The translations under genes were made by a program, and so were the position numbers. From an uncultured Pseudomonadota bacterium (GTDB lineage Bacteria > Pseudomonadota > Alphaproteobacteria > RF32 > CAG-239), in NCBI GenBank assembly GCA_902763535.1, contig CACWSG010000008.1, positions 1 to 64,000 of the forward strand: a DNA stretch of 64,000 nucleotides, given 5' to 3'. The notes beneath the pieces are model-generated. The model had not been told where the DNA came from. It saw only the letters and a program-made list of their open reading frames with translations, and ran no database searches. Shown here piece after piece: positions 62,959 through 64,000 of this stretch (the first letter of the stretch is position 1; every line of letters starts with the position of its first letter).

Positions 62959-63842
62959 AAGGAATATTACTGGCCGGAGGGTCAGGTAGCAGGCTTTATC
63001 CTCTGACTAAAACCACTTCAAAGCAACTTTTGCCGGTATATGATAAACCGATGATTTATTATCCTCTGTCAACTTTGATGTTGTTCGGCTTGAAAGATAT
63101 TTTGATTATCTCTACCCCGCAGGATACCCCAAATATTGAAAAGCTGTTCGGTAATGGTGAATGGCTGGGGCTTAACATTCAATACAAAGTTCAGCCGGAA
63201 CCGAAAGGAATTGCGCAGGCCTTTACTCTGGGCGCAGATTTTATCGGCGATGATGATGTTTGTCTGATTTTGGGCGATAACATTTTTTACATGAGTGAAC
63301 AATTTCATTTCTTTCAAGACGAGGTGAAGAAAAACCAAGGCAAAAATGCTACCATTTTTGCTCACCATGTATCTGATCCCCAGAGATTTGGCGTGGTTGA
63401 ATTTGATAAAGATTTTAAGGCAATTTCGATTGAGGAGAAACCGAAGCAGCCGAAATCGAATTATGCCTCGGTGGGATTGTATTTTTATCCCAAAGATGTG
63501 GTTGAAAAAGCGCGCAACCTCAAACCGTCGGCACGCGGTGAATTAGAAATTACCGATTTGAACAACATTTACTTGAAAGAAGGACGACTGAATGTGGTTC
63601 CGATGAAAAGAGGCAATGCTTGGCTTGATGCGGGAACACCGGACAGTCTGATGGATGCGGGACAATTTGTCCAACTGATTGAAAAACGCCAAGGTTTGAA
63701 GATTGCTTGTATTGAAGAAATTGCTTATGCCAAAGGTTTTATGAGTGATGAAATGATGAATGAGCGTATCAATGAACTCAAAGACGGTGATTACAAAACT
63801 TATTTGAAAAAAATATATGAGGAAAAACATGAACTTTATTAA
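62955..63842 (+). CDS. rfbA: glucose-1-phosphate thymidylyltransferase
   Basis: First enzyme of dTDP-L-rhamnose synthesis. 295 aa, normal length. The nucleotide-binding motif GGSGSRLYPLTKTTSKQLLP, then YDKPMIYYPLSTLM, LGDNIFYM, VVEFDKDFKAISIEEKPKQP and GNAWLDAGTPDSLMDAG are all present. Overlaps the gene before it by four bases and rfbC by 14. Confidence 0.96.
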   Translation: MKGILLAGGSGSRLYPLTKTTSKQLLPVYDKPMIYYPLSTLMLFGLKDILIISTPQDTPNIEKLFGNGEWLGLNIQYKVQPEPKGIAQAFTLGADFIGDDDVCLILGDNIFYMSEQFHFFQDEVKKNQGKNATIFAHHVSDPQRFGVVEFDKDFKAISIEEKPKQPKSNYASVGLYFYPKDVVEKARNLKPSARGELEITDLNNIYLKEGRLNVVPMKRGNAWLDAGTPDSLMDAGQFVQLIEKRQGLKIACIEEIAYAKGFMSDEMMNERINELKDGDYKTYLKKIYEEKHELY

Positions 63843-64000
63843 AACAGCTATTGAGGGCGTAACTATTATTGAGCCGAAAATTTTTGCTGATGAAAGAGGT
63901 TATTTTTTTGAAAGTTATAATGAGGCTGAGTTTATCAAAAATGGGATTACCAATCGTTTTGTGCAGGATAATCAATCAAAATCATGTTATGGGGTAATAC
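63829..64000 (+). CDS. rfbC: dTDP-4-dehydrorhamnose 3,5-epimerase, 5' part
   Basis: Runs off the window end; 57 codons are seen. The sequence includes VTIIEPKIFADERGYFFESY and NRFVQDNQSKSCYGVI, the hallmark start of RmlC. GAGG precedes the ATG by six bases. Third enzyme of the dTDP-rhamnose pathway; the remaining genes probably follow to the right. Confidence 0.9.
   Translation, partial: MNFIKTAIEGVTIIEPKIFADERGYFFESYNEAEFIKNGITNRFVQDNQSKSCYGVI

Noticed and set aside
1-64000. tRNA, rRNA and CRISPR arrays
   Set aside because: No cloverleaf with a T-loop in proper context, no rRNA sequence and no regularly spaced short repeats were noticed. The TTCGAA strings near 16320 and 53567 belong to other structures.

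Overview
The window looks like chromosome from a low-GC alphaproteobacterium carrying a compact prophage. The lineage call rests on gene order known from that class: acpS-lepB-rnc-era beside a single long RelA/SpoT protein, and prfB-mrcA-amiC facing rne. The lipopolysaccharide genes (kdsB, the rfb genes) show a Gram-negative outer membrane. I cannot name the genus. AT-rich DNA and small dispersed repeats would fit a host-associated lineage, but that is inference.

Layout. 1-530 is a gene-free repeat region. 531-5416 (minus) is era, rnc, lepB, acpS, rsh. 5587-7469 (plus) is clpP-clpX. 7466-16089 (minus) is a HAD-like protein, a giant AsmA/YhdP-type protein, prfB (with a programmed frameshift), mrcA and amiC. 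16616-20484 (plus) is rne, after a 0.5 kb leader, and an M48 protease with TPR-like repeats. 20503-21915 holds two copies of an unknown 106-aa gene with duplicated promoters and terminators, around an unknown 159-aa gene. About 21.9-43.85 kb is the prophage. 43886-59971 returns to host genes: yqgE, a DsbD/ScsB-like protein, rpoD, dnaG, yqeY, an XRE regulator behind a structured RNA, kdsB, a HAD protein, anmK, pgpA, a MerR regulator and aas. 60148-64000 has a zinc-ribbon/HTH-SGNH hydrolase fusion, a membrane protein, a glycosyltransferase and the start of a dTDP-rhamnose operon (rfbA, rfbC).

Prophage. Read right to left it has a CI-like repressor (plus strand), a DUF6456-like protein, small and large terminase, a GroES-like co-chaperonin, portal, scaffold, coat, head-completion proteins, a GNAT protein, an S74-chaperone protein, three collar-type fibre proteins, a fibre chaperone, a holin candidate, lysozyme and overlapping spanins. 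The gene set suggests a short-tailed, P22-like particle. I find no integrase, replication gene, tape measure or sheath.

The most unusual locus is at the prophage's left end (21.9-26.5 kb). A nearly identical N-terminal module of about 85-105 residues, beginning MDIYP, occurs three times plus one truncated copy. It is joined to three unrelated C-terminal regions: one like phage internal-virion proteins, one lytic-transglycosylase-like, one unknown. Each gene is followed directly by one or two small membrane-protein genes, and intrinsic terminators separate the cassettes. It could be a polymorphic effector/immunity array whose shared N-terminus targets cargo to the phage particle, or an unusual set of ejection proteins. 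Sequence alone does not decide.

Start sites below were moved from the longest reading frame wherever a ribosome-binding site or overlap argued for another codon.
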